A DNA stretch of 64,000 bases from Apostichopus japonicus (Eukaryota; Echinodermata; Holothuroidea; Aspidochirotida; Stichopodidae). A program made the position numbers and the translations under genes. The stretch lies in the NCBI RefSeq assembly GCF_037975245.1, contig NC_092583.1, positions 7,579,264 to 7,643,263 of the forward strand. The letters are read 5' to 3'. Numbering within the stretch: the stretch's first letter is position 1; each line of letters opens with the position of its first letter. Under the pieces are notes generated by a model. The model had not been told where the DNA came from. It saw only the letters and a list, made by a program, of their open reading frames with translations, and ran no database searches. Of this stretch, positions 34,207-47,845 are shown piece after piece.

Positions 34207-37200
34207 TAAGTTGTCACCACCTAGCTCATTCAACGATTAGCACCACGAACCTACAATACTTCATAAAAGTGTCACAATTAAAGCGATACAGAAAGTTCTG
34301 TAATAAAATTTAAAAAGGGAAAGAAGAAGACAGTGTTAGTTGATGTAAGTAGGCTTTTTTTTTTTAAATACAAAGGAATGGTATTACTGATTTACAAGAC
34401 GGAAATGCTGTTTGTTTACAGTGTTAAGTTATAATCAGCATGAAACATTTGTATGAAAAGGAAATATTTTTTCACCTACCGTGAATTGCACTACAGTACA
34501 GCGATGATCTTAAATCGTTGGAGAGCATTTTCAACCAATTGATTTGCTTTGCTTAGTTTTTATTCTCTTTTTTAAAACCTTGTTTTGAGTAGCCTAGTCA
34601 CAATTGTTAGCTTAAAGGGAAGAATGAAATGTGAACATATATTGATGAATGTGTTGTAATCGTATATATGGTGATTCATTTATTCAGTTTTGATTGTTAA
34701 TTTGTGCAAATATGAACACATTTATATATCACACCTTTTCGCTTCACGTTCACTGTTGGTGAATGGCAACATGTATCAAATGTTCACATCTAACAAAACT
34801 TGGGGCATGCAAAATTTCACCAAAATGCGTAAAGAGAATGGAAAACTCAGTGCTTATAGCATATATTCCTTTATCATCAGACACAATTAAATTTGTACCC
34901 GTGAAATCGTCAATAATTATAATGACCTGATAACAGCACACAAAACGGAACATCCCTTAACATCTGTCATAATACCACCCAACCATGTCCTGCGACAACC
35001 TATTTCAGAGTTACATTTCTCCCGTATATGCGAGGTTAACGCCCCAGCTGTATCCTATATGAGGCGATTGTATAATATATCAAATACCACAAAATATACA
35101 AAAAAACTAATCATTCTATATAGATTCCCTTCTTGAAACCCAGAATGCGGCTGTAATCTTTATAACTATGAAATGAAGACCAATATGGGCTGTCATTGAA
35201 GTAACAGGCTTTCTTCATAAAATAAAATGAAGTCCACAGTAATTATCGACAATCACTAGATATAAAATTAACTTCTTTACTTTGTAGTAATCATTCTTTG
35301 CTTTCACCATCATCAGAAACAAAATCATCGTCCTCTTTAACAGTTTTGTTTCTTTGCTTTCCATTTCTTGTTGACGTTACTGCATTTTTAGCTTAATTAC
35401 GTCATTCCATCAGATCGGAGAAAATCCTGTCATTTGTATTGTCTCTCTTATAATAAGCATGAGTGTCAATGAACCCTTGCAATATTCTAATTACTGAAGT
35501 AAAAGCAATTTTAAGTTGTCTCTGGTTTCGCTTGTCGATTTATCGGGAGCGTCTATATCGTTTCAAAATATTGTATATACTTACAACAACAAAAATGTTT
35601 GATTTGTGTTGAGTAAGACAGTAACGAAATGTATAAACATAGGAAATGGCTAACACTAACTTTCGAAATAAATTCAAAAATGACATTATTGTCGCATATA
35701 GTCCTGAGGGTATAGTATTAGCTATCACTGGATAAGATTTCAAATTTAGTCTCGAATTAGAATTTGGTTTTTCAAAACCGACTTCAATAAATAAAAACAA
35801 TTCCTTTGTTATAAATGCATTGCTTTTCCATCTGAAGTCAATGATGATGAAACACGTTTTCGTTTATTTTCTACCTCCAGAAAAGCAAAAAAAAAATGCC
35901 CGCCTGTGTTCAATAAATGATGTAAAGTTTCCCCTTACAAGTTTACGAGGGTAAGAAATGTCTCGCAATGTAAAGTATGATGTTACTAATGCTCTCATAT
36001 ACCCAGCCAAGGCAAATTTTTATACACTGTACTTCCATGTCATGTTTCAATGCCATTGTATACACTGGCAGTATGGGCAGTATGAATAACCTGTTTCTAG
36101 CAGATGAAGAATAGGAAATGTTTATACTGTCAGTACGAGTGCTTTGAAGTATAATATCAGAGTACAGCTTAGAGTGGTAATGAGCATTATAGAATTGTCC
36201 CAACGCTCTGAATACTGCTGTTGCAATGTGTCGCACCACAATTAATTGCTCCAACGGCTTACCATATTGTGTCACTTTGCAAGCCCACTTAGCATAAATG
36301 TATTTCTAAAATGCTGGCAAATACTAAGTAACCTCCATATATGTTAAACGATGTGTTGCCTATCACGGCACGTGTCCATACCATGACCGTTAATATTTTG
36401 AGCTAGATAAGAAGCAAGTCAGTTTAGCATGCCGTCTCGATCCTTCCGACTACTCGCTCTCTCCGAGCAATATCCATATTTAATAGAAAAGTATTTCTAA
36501 ACCACCTAAAATCACCTTAAAACCCCCCTTTTTTCAAGACATCCGTACATTGATATATGTGAAAGCAGGGAAAAAAATAAAAATGATGATATCTGAAAAT
36601 ATGCCAAAAACAGTATAAACGCATTTGGTTATTCGGACCACGTTTCCCGATGTACCGGTACATTACTGTAATTATGGTTCCTGTATGTACCTGTGAGGAG
36701 TTTTCATTATTACTCATTGCACTGATAATTCTTTAACTGCGCATGTGTGTTCCATTACCCCGGGTTAGTTGTAGCGACGCCAACATCATTACTTAACGGA
36801 TTTATATATACCCTATATCATACTTATACACACCTATAGGCTTTAAATGTGCAGGAAAAATTTCGGCTTGCTGATGTTTGAGCACGAGTGACCATAATTT
36901 GTTGTTCTATAGCATATCAATTATGAAGACGTTACTAATGACCATTAACACTTTTTTTTAACACAATTGACAGTGTTCATCCAATTGGAATGCACGTTAA
37001 ATCTATCTTTACCATAAAATATGTTGTGATATTGTTTTCCGTTGAATGAAACAAAAATGTATTTAGAAGCAGTAGCAGATAAACCCTTGGTGCTTTAGTC
37101 CTATTATTTATCCGTCTTCTTCGTTCTTTGTCATCATTTCTTTTCTCTTTTTTTGTGGCGATATTTTGTTCTTTTACACTATATTATCAACAATTTCTGA

Positions 37201-39025
37201 ACCTTGACATTTATACCTAATCGACCATAATCATTCCCGCGCTTTTTATTTTCGCAGCGACTAATGCGAAGGAAATTGTAAGACGGCGGTTTTAAGTGCA
37301 CTTGGTTTGGCCGAAGATCAAAATTTGATTTTATTTGTTACGGCAAATTGTTACAATACATGTTTTGTAATGAAAGCAATTGCTGAGATGAAACCGCAAC
37401 CTAACAAATATATCATCAAACAAATTGAGCGAAACGTTTAAACTTGGCGATACATATCATGACAGCTTAAAGAAAGAAAGTTTTAGATGAAATGAGTTGG
37501 AATTACCTCGTTGACTTGAAGTGTTGTCACCTTTTGAGTAAAAGTATTGGAACAGAAAAACGTGACTGGTTGCTATTTCTGGGAATCAAAACGACCTGAG
37601 GGCTCATCGCGATGATCATAGAACTGTACAATAATAACCTTAAGGACCTCCTTAATAAAAAGGGATTTGTTTACGAACCTTTTGAGGAAAAGCGGGAAAT
37701 ATGAGAAAACAGAATGAAGCTATAACCCAGACAGCTAATTTCAGGTTTTCTTTGAGTAGGGCTATGTTTAAAATAGGAGCAGGTTTGAAGGACATAGTAA
37801 GGAAGAAATGGCACAGTGTGTATCATGTCTTTGTTTTAGTACTATTAGTTACAAATATGTTGTTGAAAAATTGGAGCGAATAGACAGGAGGTCTTCAAAG
37901 TTGAGTGAAATAGTTCAGAAAACGTTCATTTATATGTGAATTGACACCAACATATATATACTCAGCAATACAATACACCGTGTTTACTTATCAGCTTATC
38001 TGGTTTACAAGCTGACAGGATTTAGCCTATGAATATATCATAAGTATTTAGCAGTACGAACATGGTTGTAAATAATTACTGTGCCCAGATTTTCCACGAT
38101 ATTGCAGACAAATGCCTCATTCTTTTGGGCCCTCTGGAAGGGGGGGGGGGGAGAAGAGTCCCTAAACGGGAGTCGGATGCATGGACCAAAGTAACAGACT
38201 ATATATTTTCAAGCACCTGGTATTTCCTTGTTTGGGCCCTGTCACCGCGGTACGAACAGCCTTTTTCATATATCTTCTCTTTTTTAGCAAATTCAACACA
38301 AAACACAACTCGGTGCTATATACACATGCCTCTATATTTTTATCTACACGTCATCAACTCTTGTCACTTTCACTTGCCAAAATGTTCAATTATTAATCAT
38401 ATTTTCAGCAAAGATAGCAAAGATGAATGATAAAGCAACCTGGGCATGACGCATTGTGATAGCAAAAGATCATTAAAAAAAAACAATGATTGAAGAATCC
38501 GCCAAAGTAGTTAAATAATTCAAGTTTCCGATTAGTTGTTGTAATAATCACACATTAAAGCATGAAAACAAAAACCAACGTCTTTCCAAATTATCTTCAT
38601 TCCTGGTTATTTGCCATAAGATGTAAGTGAGTTGTATCACTTTAAATATCCTGTATTATTACACGCCGTAAGAATTTTTAAACTTGTAGATTTCAGTTGT
38701 AGGTCCTACATTGTTATTTAGATACGTATGATCGCGCGACGCCAATTATGACGCACTTGTGGCAATTATTTTACCATAACAACGGAAAGTATGCCGAAAT
38801 TGTGCTGGCAAAGTCCCTTACCGTGTTTGCGGTTTTATTGTTTTGCTTTTTTTTCTCGGCAAGTGAAATCTAACGAAGACATATATTTGCATAGCAAAGG
38901 TTCCAATTATCACTATCCAGCGACATTTTCGTGTTTCCTTAGCCTATTTATATCAGCCCAACTTTAATATGTTTGTGTCTAATGTAAAGAGTAAAAATAT
39001 ATAACAAAATTAAACAAATTTAACA
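34207..39025. other. Long non-coding interval
   Basis: 4.8 kb of AT-rich DNA. Several ORFs of 60-122 codons are present (largest at 38062-38430 +, 35943-36275 -), but none shows a motif I can place. No repeat array, RNA or transposon ends found. Confidence 0.5.
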
Positions 39026-39029
39026 AAAT

Positions 39030-39031
39030 AA

Positions 39032-39126
<95 letters not shown>

Positions 39127-39140
39127 TATATATATATATT

Positions 39141-39221
<81 letters not shown>
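39030..39221. repeat. (TA)n array, about 190 bp
   Basis: TA dinucleotides with periodic TTTATATA interruptions between 39110 and 39165. Confidence 0.96.
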
Positions 39222-39223
<2 letters not shown>

Positions 39224-40625
39224 TGGGTGCGGAAACGATAATTGTACCCGAGAAGAATCAAGATAATGCTGCTTGTTGGTGCGCGTTACTGTGCCTTTGT
39301 CTTTGTATCACGTGACCATGCTCGGAACTACGACACACACATGCGCGGTAGCTATCAAGAAATGACTTATTGTGATACAAGCAATAAGCGACTTGCTGTG
39401 ACGCAATCAAGAAACGATTTGCTATGATGCATGCAGAAAACATGTTATACGAATGGATTGCCCTTATTGTTTTTGTTAAGTTGTTCTGAACATAGGCCCT
39501 AACATCGTAATTTTCATAAGTAAAATTTGACCAAAGCTTCCTTAGTCGTGATAGTTTTTTTGTCGAGATTTATCTTGATAAGGTCTATCTAGGGACCATA
39601 TCCACTTACTTAGTATATAACGAGTCAGATATGTGAGTGGATATTGCAAAGCAAATGTATTGTCCCCACCGACTGAAGAATGTTCAACACTGACGTCACA
39701 TTTACAGAAGCGTCAAGGGACAGGTCGAGAGCTCTTTGAACATTTTTGTCTCCAAGCAGCTTCCCCCCCCCCCCCCGCCTCCAACCCTCGGATGTATTAT
39801 GCAAAATGAGAAAACTCCATTCTGTATCCCACATTTCCCGGCCTCCATATTTTTCCTGACCCCTTGTCCCGGGGCTTTATCGCCCTTCCCCTTTCAATCC
39901 CACTATCAGCAGGCCCTGGGTACATAATTGGAACCGAATGCCAATTACACTTTTCCTCTTTCCACGTATAGAATATGAACAAAAATTGTACCATTCGCTT
40001 CTAGCGATAGGAAATATTGCCGCATGTCTCCCTCGATATACGGTCCTTTAACAGGCGATGCGTTGTTAACGTTTTGCGTAACGATCGGAACCAAACATAT
40101 GCAAAACACGATTCTAACAAGATATCGCCAAAAGAGTTCGAACTCCGAAGTTTGTCAAGTAATGAGTGACAACATGAAAATAGCTATTAAAATTATTAAA
40201 ATCTTCTAGGAAGTGTATAGGATGCATATATTTCGCGATATTTGTACATCGACAACGCGAGGCGTTTCTGTAATGAATTGATGTATAATGATGTACATTA
40301 AAATAACTATTACGGATTATGCATATATATGTAATCAAGTAGAATAATGTTGTCCATATCAACCTGTGGTGAGTTGAACTTCCAAAAGCATATGAAACAA
40401 TCAGAATTTATTTGACAATTATTTTCATACCGTGAAATTTCTTGTTTACTTCACATTTGCTATTTCTTAAAGATTGGAACGATTTTTAAGCTTTGACCCG
40501 CCAGGGGTATAATTTATCCGTAAGCTCCTCACCGAACTGATTTTACTCTTCGCTACTTGTGACTAAATTGATTTTTATCGCCTTTATATGAGTTTATATC
40601 TACGAGAAAACATTACAAAAAATCA
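39222..40625. other. Non-coding interval
   Basis: No gene recognised. A short imperfect repeat caagaaatgacttattgtgat / caagaaacgatttgctatgat lies at 39355-39428, and a C run at 39763. Confidence 0.5.
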
Positions 40626-40631
40626 ATAAAC

Positions 40632-41150
40632 CACCTTTATTGGTTACCTGTTGAATATCGTTTTGCGTTTAAGATTTTAGTACTTTGCTTCAATTGTCTG
40701 AAAGCCATTATCCCTAATTATTTAATTGAGTAAATAAAGTTATATCAACCGAATCGTAAACGTCAAGGTCTTCTTCCCAGCTTTTACTGGAAGTACCAAA
40801 CACTTCATTAAAATAGATGATCCGTCCTTAAGTTTACGCCCCTAAAGAATGGAATCAGCTTCACTTTCAAATCATATTTAATGCTCATCTTTGTTATTTT
40901 AAACCTGACTTAAAGTCTTATTTGTTTTAGGCAAGATTTTAATGATATCTGCTGCCTTTGTTACACCCCTTGTTGTGTTTCTCTGGGTGCTTTTATTTCT
41001 GAACTTTCATGTTGGTCTTGTTAGTTCGATTTTGCAATATCTCTAATTTTGCTCTTATTGTTTATAGTTTTCATTGTCTTATCTCCTTAAGTTCATTTTT
41101 CTTTTCTTTAATTAAGTTATCAAGTTAATTTTGTTTGTAAAGCACGCCGT
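40632..41150 (+). mobile_element. LINE 3' end fossil (C-terminal ORF2 tail)
   Basis: Reads HLYWLPVEYRFAFKILVLCF then NCLKAIIPNYLIE, the characteristic post-reverse-transcriptase segment (LxWLPVxxRIxFKIL..LxGxAPxYL) of CR1/RTE-like LINEs. It is followed, with frameshifts, by APKEWNxL- and FKxxLKTxLF-like pieces and a T-rich tail. Truncated and inactive. Confidence 0.65.
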
Positions 41151-41589
41151 ATGTGAAAAAGTCGAACATATCTACATGTACCTTTTGAGATAAAACAATA
41201 TGAAGAATAACAATATTATGTTTTGACATTTCAATTGTATTTAGCCCCCTGTCTGGATAATTGCAGATAACTTGTTGCCTGCTAATACGGTGAGGCTTAG
41301 TTTTGCAAATGAATTTACAAAGAACAAAGAATATAATAGTTTGAATGTAATGATCCGCAGGCGATAGAAAAGCAAGCAAATAGTCATTAAAATGAGGAAC
41401 AAGCAGAAATAATGAGTTTCCCGCAAAACGGTAAGATTTCGCCTTGTTCAAGTATAAGTCGTAAAATTATCCAACTTAATCATATCTTTACCATAATTCT
41501 TTGAGACAATACTAGAAGTTTATTAAAGGTGATACCTAGTGTTCAATCCATATACCTAATGTATATATCGCCTTAAAAATGCTCCAAAG

Positions 41590-43460
41590 GACCAAAAGAG
41601 AACCAATACCAGTGGCACAAGAAAATACCTGTCCAGATTAATCCTTATAGACCAGTGAAATTGCCAAAGGACTCTATTTGGTTATATAAATTAAGAACCG
41701 ATCTTTCACCTGCTCCAATGAAGAATGTGGTATCATCCTCATATTGAGTGATCACGTACTCATACCCCCCCCCCCCCCATACCTCACCCCCAAAACCATT
41801 ACCATAAATATAAGTATTATTTTTATCAAGAACATTTTCTTTCTCGTCGGTTAAGATGACAAGCTACGAAGACAGGTGATCACCCTGTCTACACCCTCGT
41901 TCACATGGATAAGCTTGTGATGGAAACCCCATTAACAAGAACCGATGGTGAAGCATTTTTTGTAAAAAGTGTCCAACCACTGCAAAATTGAAGGACCAAA
42001 CTTGACGAGATGAAGGACCTTCCAGATAAATGGACAAAGAAACATAATAAAATGCCTTTTCAAAATCAATAGCAAACATTAATCCAGATCATTCATCTTC
42101 CCGAAGGCTATATTCATAATATCATAAACATTTCGAATGTAATCCCCTGTTGTAACGTCCTTTTCAAAAAGCAATACTGATCAAACCCAATTAGTCTTGC
42201 CAAGACAGTTTTAATGCGATTAAGCAATGCAAGAGGATGCTTTTTATAAGTTCCGTTAAGAAGGGAAATAGGGCCTCCTCCAATTATGAAGAAAATGTCT
42301 AGATGAATCGCCTATCGGAATTAGAGAAATAATGCCATGCTTTATGTGTTACAGACATGTAAACCTTTTCGTGGCCATTATTGAGGTAGCGAACTAGAAA
42401 CCGACCCAATTCCTCCCGGAAGAACTAGAAGAAAACAACTTCGTTGTAAAATCGTCAGGTCATGGAGATTCGTTACTCTCCATATCTTTTATACTGTCAG
42501 AAAACCATTTTTTTTTATTATTCATAATTCAAAGGACATTCCAGTCTCAAGGCCTCAGACTTGGATAACTTTTCTTAAGAGATGAGAGAAGTTTTCATTC
42601 AGGTCAACCCCTCTTAATACACATCTCTTCTGCAATACCGTGCTGGTCATAAAATTCACCATTATGATCTTTATAGTATACATAACATGGCTAAGCAAAT
42701 TATTTACGCTATTTCGGTTTTTCTACTTTGATGAAGACCTTGGATGGCTTTTCGCTTTCTTGAAGCCACTGCTCACGTGATCATATCATGTTTCCTTTCA
42801 GGTTTTCCTCTCTTATGACTTTTTGCTCTGAATGGAATTCGTGATCAGTGGCGAGCTAGGGGTATTGGCCAGGGGGGGGGGGTGGAGAATGGTCTGTAGG
42901 GGCGCTTTCGACACTATCTAAGCGAAGCGCCACTACAGGTTGGCGCGGAGCGAACACATTTGTTTTTAATAAAGATACTCCCTAGATCGCCGAAAATGAC
43001 CCTTTCTGGGCCTTGCTAATTTGCAGATAATGTGACAAATGTCAATAGGTAGATGAGAGCGCAATAAAAAGTCAATAATCGCGAATAAGTAAAAAGTGGT
43101 AAAAAGCTTAAAGGGCGCCAGCAGTCCATTTGAGTCCGTCAGGGGGGGGGGGGGGGTGATCCATCCCCTGAATGTATGGACGCTCCGCCACTGGTCGTGA
43201 TTCGCCATGTTTAATATTGATAACAAGGAATGTATGCACAGTTTACATCACTTAATTTCTCCTTTTGATTTTCAGGAAGCTTTTTGCGCAATACTTTTCG
43301 ATCCTGTCCGACGGATTAGGCTGACATCATCCAAGACAATTTTTTTGCTCTTTGAAGATCTTTCCGTTTATCTTCAAAGATGCTGCTTTGAGAATTAATT
43401 CTCGGTCCGAAAACACGTAGAAAGCGAACATGACTATGGCCCTCTCGATTTCAAACGTAT
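41590..43460 (-). mobile_element. L1/Tx1-like LINE fossil, interrupted by a hAT element
   Basis: Reading the minus strand: an ORF1-like piece AIVMFAFYVFSDRELILKAA then SLKINGK (43290-43450); an ORF2 linker QWLQESEKPSKVFIKVEKPK and DHNGEFYDQHGIAEEMC (42580-42800); reverse-transcriptase segments SLLNGTYKKHPLALLNRIKT (near 42260), MFAIDFEKAFYYV (42041-42079), RGCRQGD (about 41873-41900) and QYEDDTTFF (41721-41746, the YxDD box). Frameshifts, stops and a missing endonuclease show it is dead. A 348-bp hAT element (42846-43193) splits ORF1 from ORF2. Confidence 0.8.
42846..43193. mobile_element. hAT-like element inserted into the LINE fossil
   Basis: Ends CAGTGGCGAGCTAGGGG and GACGCTCCGCCACTG share the hAT-type CAGTGGCG terminus. 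Flanks ttcgtgat (42838-42845) and gtcgtgat (43194-43201) match at 7 of 8 bases. Contains cgctttcgacactatctaa-gcg and tggcgcggagcg motifs and two long G runs; no transposase. Confidence 0.75.
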
Positions 43461-46255
43461 TTTCCGGGTGTCCCATCAAAGTTTTTGTGATTTAAGTAGG
43501 GACGATTTTAATGTGTTATGTTCACACTGTGTACGGTAGCGTAGATATTAGACGATGTCCAACATGCAGTCAAGAATAATATTTCGAATATAATGATATT
43601 AACAAAAAAGTCTCAAGACACATTCAAACATTTATTGCACTTTCCGTCTCAATCATGAATATCATAAATCATATATCTTTTAATCGTAATTCATTCCCAA
43701 GATTTTTATTCTTCAATGATAATTGGACGTCAAGACAAGGTCGAGATATTGTGAAACGTATTAAATTATAGATTAAAATCGCTGAGCATGAATTTTATTT
43801 CTGCTAGCTTTTTCATTCGAGCATAAAAACCCACGGACATAATTTAATGTATGTATCGACTTCGCACTTGATATCACCTTCAGATAGCGCGCGCATTGTA
43901 TCGCAAATGAAGTGATAACCTACGTAACGCGTTGGGTAAAAAAGTGATTGATTCATGACGTAGAATTAGTTCATAAATTTGTGAATAATATCAGGTTGAT
44001 GACAAATACATTCGTCTTGGGTAAGAGTTTGTGAAACATAATCACAAATCCGATTAATGTGTTATGTAAGTATCGCAAATATTAAAGCTGTTGTGAAATT
44101 TCTTCAATTGTCTGAAAACACTTAGTGATGATATCATGACATTGGGCTACAAGTTTTGTTAATCTTTAATGAAAAGTCGATAGTCTAATAATTTATAAAT
44201 CTATAGAACAGTGAAAAGATGTTCAACTGCACCCGAAATTCAAACCGTTCTCCCATGCTCTACATGCTTTAGCCTGGCCTTTAACGGATATATTTCAATG
44301 GGTGAAGTTAACAACCATGCTGGAGATTTTATACATGTTCCTTCTTTTTTATTTTTATCAAAAACCACATTCTCATGGCATTTTTGTTATTGCGAAGATA
44401 TGAAATCTTTAAATTTGGTGATATTTTGTGAATGCATGTGACAACAACAGGTCGAATATATGTCTTCATGGCATTTTTACTATAAACAAATCTAATTGTT
44501 TTTTTTCTTTATAATATTTAAACCCTTTAGTCACAGATTAAAATAGCAGATACCAAAGAGTCGCATCTGTATAACATTTCAAAGATTAATCAACAAAAAG
44601 AATATAATAGGAATTATTTAAGCTCTTGAAGAACATTTAACATGATGGTTACATTACATACCGCCACTGCGATCCTATTCCGAGCTGAGGTAAGGGAGGT
44701 TTGAGCCAGTCAAAATTAGTTTATATTTAAACGTCCATATCTCGAATTAGGGATATTGATATAGAAGTTGAAATTAACAGTTTGGAATATTTGTAGTCCC
44801 CTAAGTCAAGTTAAGTGTTACATTTCTCTGCCACCGAACTGTCCCTGCAACGGTGTCGCACTTATGGACATAATTTAAGCGAGGTCAGGTATTGAAATAG
44901 CCCAATGTTTGTTTTATATTTACTTAATTTGAAGCAAACCTTGAAGCGTATTTTCACCTTCGTTATGACTTTGAGCAAGCACATTTGACATTGTGAATAT
45001 ATTTTAGTTTATATCACCGTATGAATTGTTTTTTGTTTGTCCTTCCTACAATCATTTTAGCCGGCGAAGAATACCGTCGGATGTTAATTATAGGCTTACT
45101 TCATACCTGCCACACTTGACAAATGGCTTGTCAGTTTATTAACACGTCACAATGAAGTACCCTATACCTACAGCTGACATTAGAAGCAAAACTCATGAAT
45201 ATTAAAATGCTAATCATAGTATGACGGAGAGGAAGATATCTCTGTTTTGACGAGTTGATAAAATAAGTCCGATCTTATGATAAATCGTATTCTTAGTCAT
45301 AAAGAAAAAGAAGAATTCTTAAACAGAATGTCTACTGTACCGGGCACCCTCTATATTAATCTTTCCGGGGTACAACTATAAAGTCGTTATTCATTTCGCA
45401 AAAAGTCGTCAAATTCTAGAATTATTGAAAAAAAAAATAATAATGAAAAAAAAAGAAAAAAAGAAAGAAAAAAGTCTAAAGCCTCTTCCTTCACAACATG
45501 TTTGATTTATAGAAACCCATACCAAAATATGGATTTTATTGGGAATAAATGCACTTCATTGAACATGAAGTTATCTTTATTGTTCATTGTATAACAAATT
45601 GCCACATGCCGAAAATAAGAAAAATGTGATATAAAGATATATATCGCAGTGGCGTAGGAGTCAAGTAAATGTAAGGGTTTATTATATTTCCCATAAAAAT
45701 ATAATGGAAAAAGGACATTAAAAGAGAAAAAGAAAAGAGAATAAAAAAAATAGAAAATAGACAAAGATTTTCTTTAAATTGAAGATGACATCGATATCAA
45801 CCACGTGACATGAATCATTATATTGCCCTGTCTTTAAGGTCCTTCCTTTTTTTGTTAACGTGTATACTGGCCTCTGCAGTTAACAAGCTTATCAGTTTAC
45901 CCTTTCATTGGTGTGACTCACAATTTACCTCTGATATAATGGATGAGTCGAGCCGAACAGATTTCGTCTGTTCGGAAGTTTATTTGCTAAGCCCTTCAAA
46001 CCATTCAATATACCATTCAACATTCACTGCTTCGTACTCTCTGCTAAGTAATGGCGCAGTCATGATTTTAAGACAAAAATGATTCATTTCGTAAAGGTCT
46101 TGTTAATTCTTTTTTGATAGATTGATTGATTCTCCTCTTTATGCGAAAGGTCTCATTCAAAGAACACATATAGATTCCGGATGTGAGAAATTCATGTATT
46201 TCTTTGTCTCTATTATTTTACGATAATTATTTTATGATGCCTCATGCTGAATATA
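43461..46255. other. Non-coding interval
   Basis: AT-rich. At 45648 a lone cgcagtggcgtagg resembles one hAT end without a partner. No coding gene recognised. Confidence 0.5.
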
Positions 46256-46257
46256 TG

Positions 46258-46331
<74 letters not shown>

Positions 46332-46492
46332 AATATAAATATAAATATATATATATATATACATACATATACGCACACATGCATACATACACACATACAC
46401 ACATACATACATACATACATACATACATACATACATACATACATACATACATACATACATACATACATACATACATACACGCATACAGACAT
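46256..46492. repeat. (TA)n then (CATA)n microsatellite
   Basis: About 100 bp of TA with AAATATA interruptions grading into about 120 bp of CATA/CACA tetranucleotides. It creates MYVCMYVC-type ORFs on the minus strand. Confidence 0.97.
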
Positions 46493-47445
46493 ACATACGT
46501 AAAACCGCGATGCGGTACATGATTGAGAATAAAGATGTGTGGAAATGTATAGAAATGAATACTTGGCGCGCGGAATGAGTAAAAGAAGGAAGGCTTTTCG
46601 TGTGTATCTTATCTACGCTTATCCTCTCTACTTTTCTAGTTTAAGGATCAGCCTATTTTCTTCTCAACTTTATCTTCGGCTATACTTGTTACTATGAAAT
46701 CCCTTAGGGGGGAACCAAGATTAGTTATTTCATATTTTTGTCTCCACCATGATCCGCGGAAAATAAGATTTCTTAGGAACCAATTTCTCAAGATAAGACT
46801 CCCTTTATTTTTTCCCTTCTTTATTTTTCATTCTGTATAAATTGCATATATTTATCATTCTACCTATAAGCTTCGGTTGAAAATTTCCCAAGAGAAATGA
46901 AACTGAAAAGTACTTCCTTTCGAGTTAATTGGACGCAAATTAAAAGAAATCAAAAGCTTATACTATTGTTTCTTTGGATAATTTTGTTACCCCCCCAAAA
47001 AAAGAACTCAAAGAGGAGATTGTTTGCTTGGCCGGTTTAACGGGTTACAACCTTTAATGAATAGAATGACTTAGAGACCAGTGATTTCGTAATGAAGTAT
47101 CTGTCAGAGACTCATCTGTCCGAGTCAATCAAAGACATACAACTATAAAAGGTTATACGATTTCTCTTATACGAGGAAGTCGTGATACGCAATTACTAAC
47201 ATGAAATGAAGATCAGTCACCCAGATAGTAAATTCACGATTAGTGAGACGCCAGGGTGAACTTAGAGGTTACTCTTCACACACACACCCCCGCCCACCCC
47301 CCCCCCCCCACACACACACAAATACTTTGTTGAGAATGTTGTTTGTATGTATATAAATAGAGGGCCTGACGTTACAATCTTATCAGGATCTTTCTCAGAG
47401 GCAAAGAAAAGCAGGAATAAAGGGATATGACGTAAGTTGTCCTCT

Positions 47446-47450
<5 letters not shown>
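46493..47450. other. Non-coding interval
   Basis: Contains a short (CA)n/C-rich patch at 47277-47322; nothing else recognised. Confidence 0.5.

Positions 47451-47510
<60 letters not shown>
47451..47510. repeat. (TA)n microsatellite
   Basis: About 60 bp of perfect TA dinucleotides. Confidence 0.95.
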
Positions 47511-47511
<1 letters not shown>

Positions 47512-47589
47512 CTCTTCTATATATATCATCACTTATCTAGACAGAGTTTTTAAAGCAAAAGTGAAAAAAAAATACAATATAATGTTTAT

Positions 47590-47845
47590 GCTAGTAATAC
47601 CCACATTTATAGTTAAACTAATCATGCTAATGATACCATTGATGATAATTAAACTAGTCTTACTAATCACTCTGATCACACTAATTCATACTGATCATAA
47701 TTAATCATACTTAATTATACTAATCATACTTAACCATGCTAATTATACTAATAACACTAATGATACCTATCATACCGGCTAATAATACTTATTCATATAC
47801 TAAATAACACTAATCATACTAATCATACTTCATACTAAATCACAC
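47590..47845. repeat. Degenerate minisatellite, unit about 9 bp
   Basis: Irregular repetitions of actaatcat / taatcatac with many substitutions over about 250 bp, ending in actaatcatactaatcatac. Confidence 0.7.

Noticed and set aside
35943-36275. 110-codon minus-strand ORF
   Set aside because: Isolated, no recognisable domain, and no splice-linked partner exons.
38062-38430. 122-codon plus-strand ORF
   Set aside because: No family resemblance; contains a G homopolymer-encoded Gly run and overlaps a second ORF of similar length in another frame.
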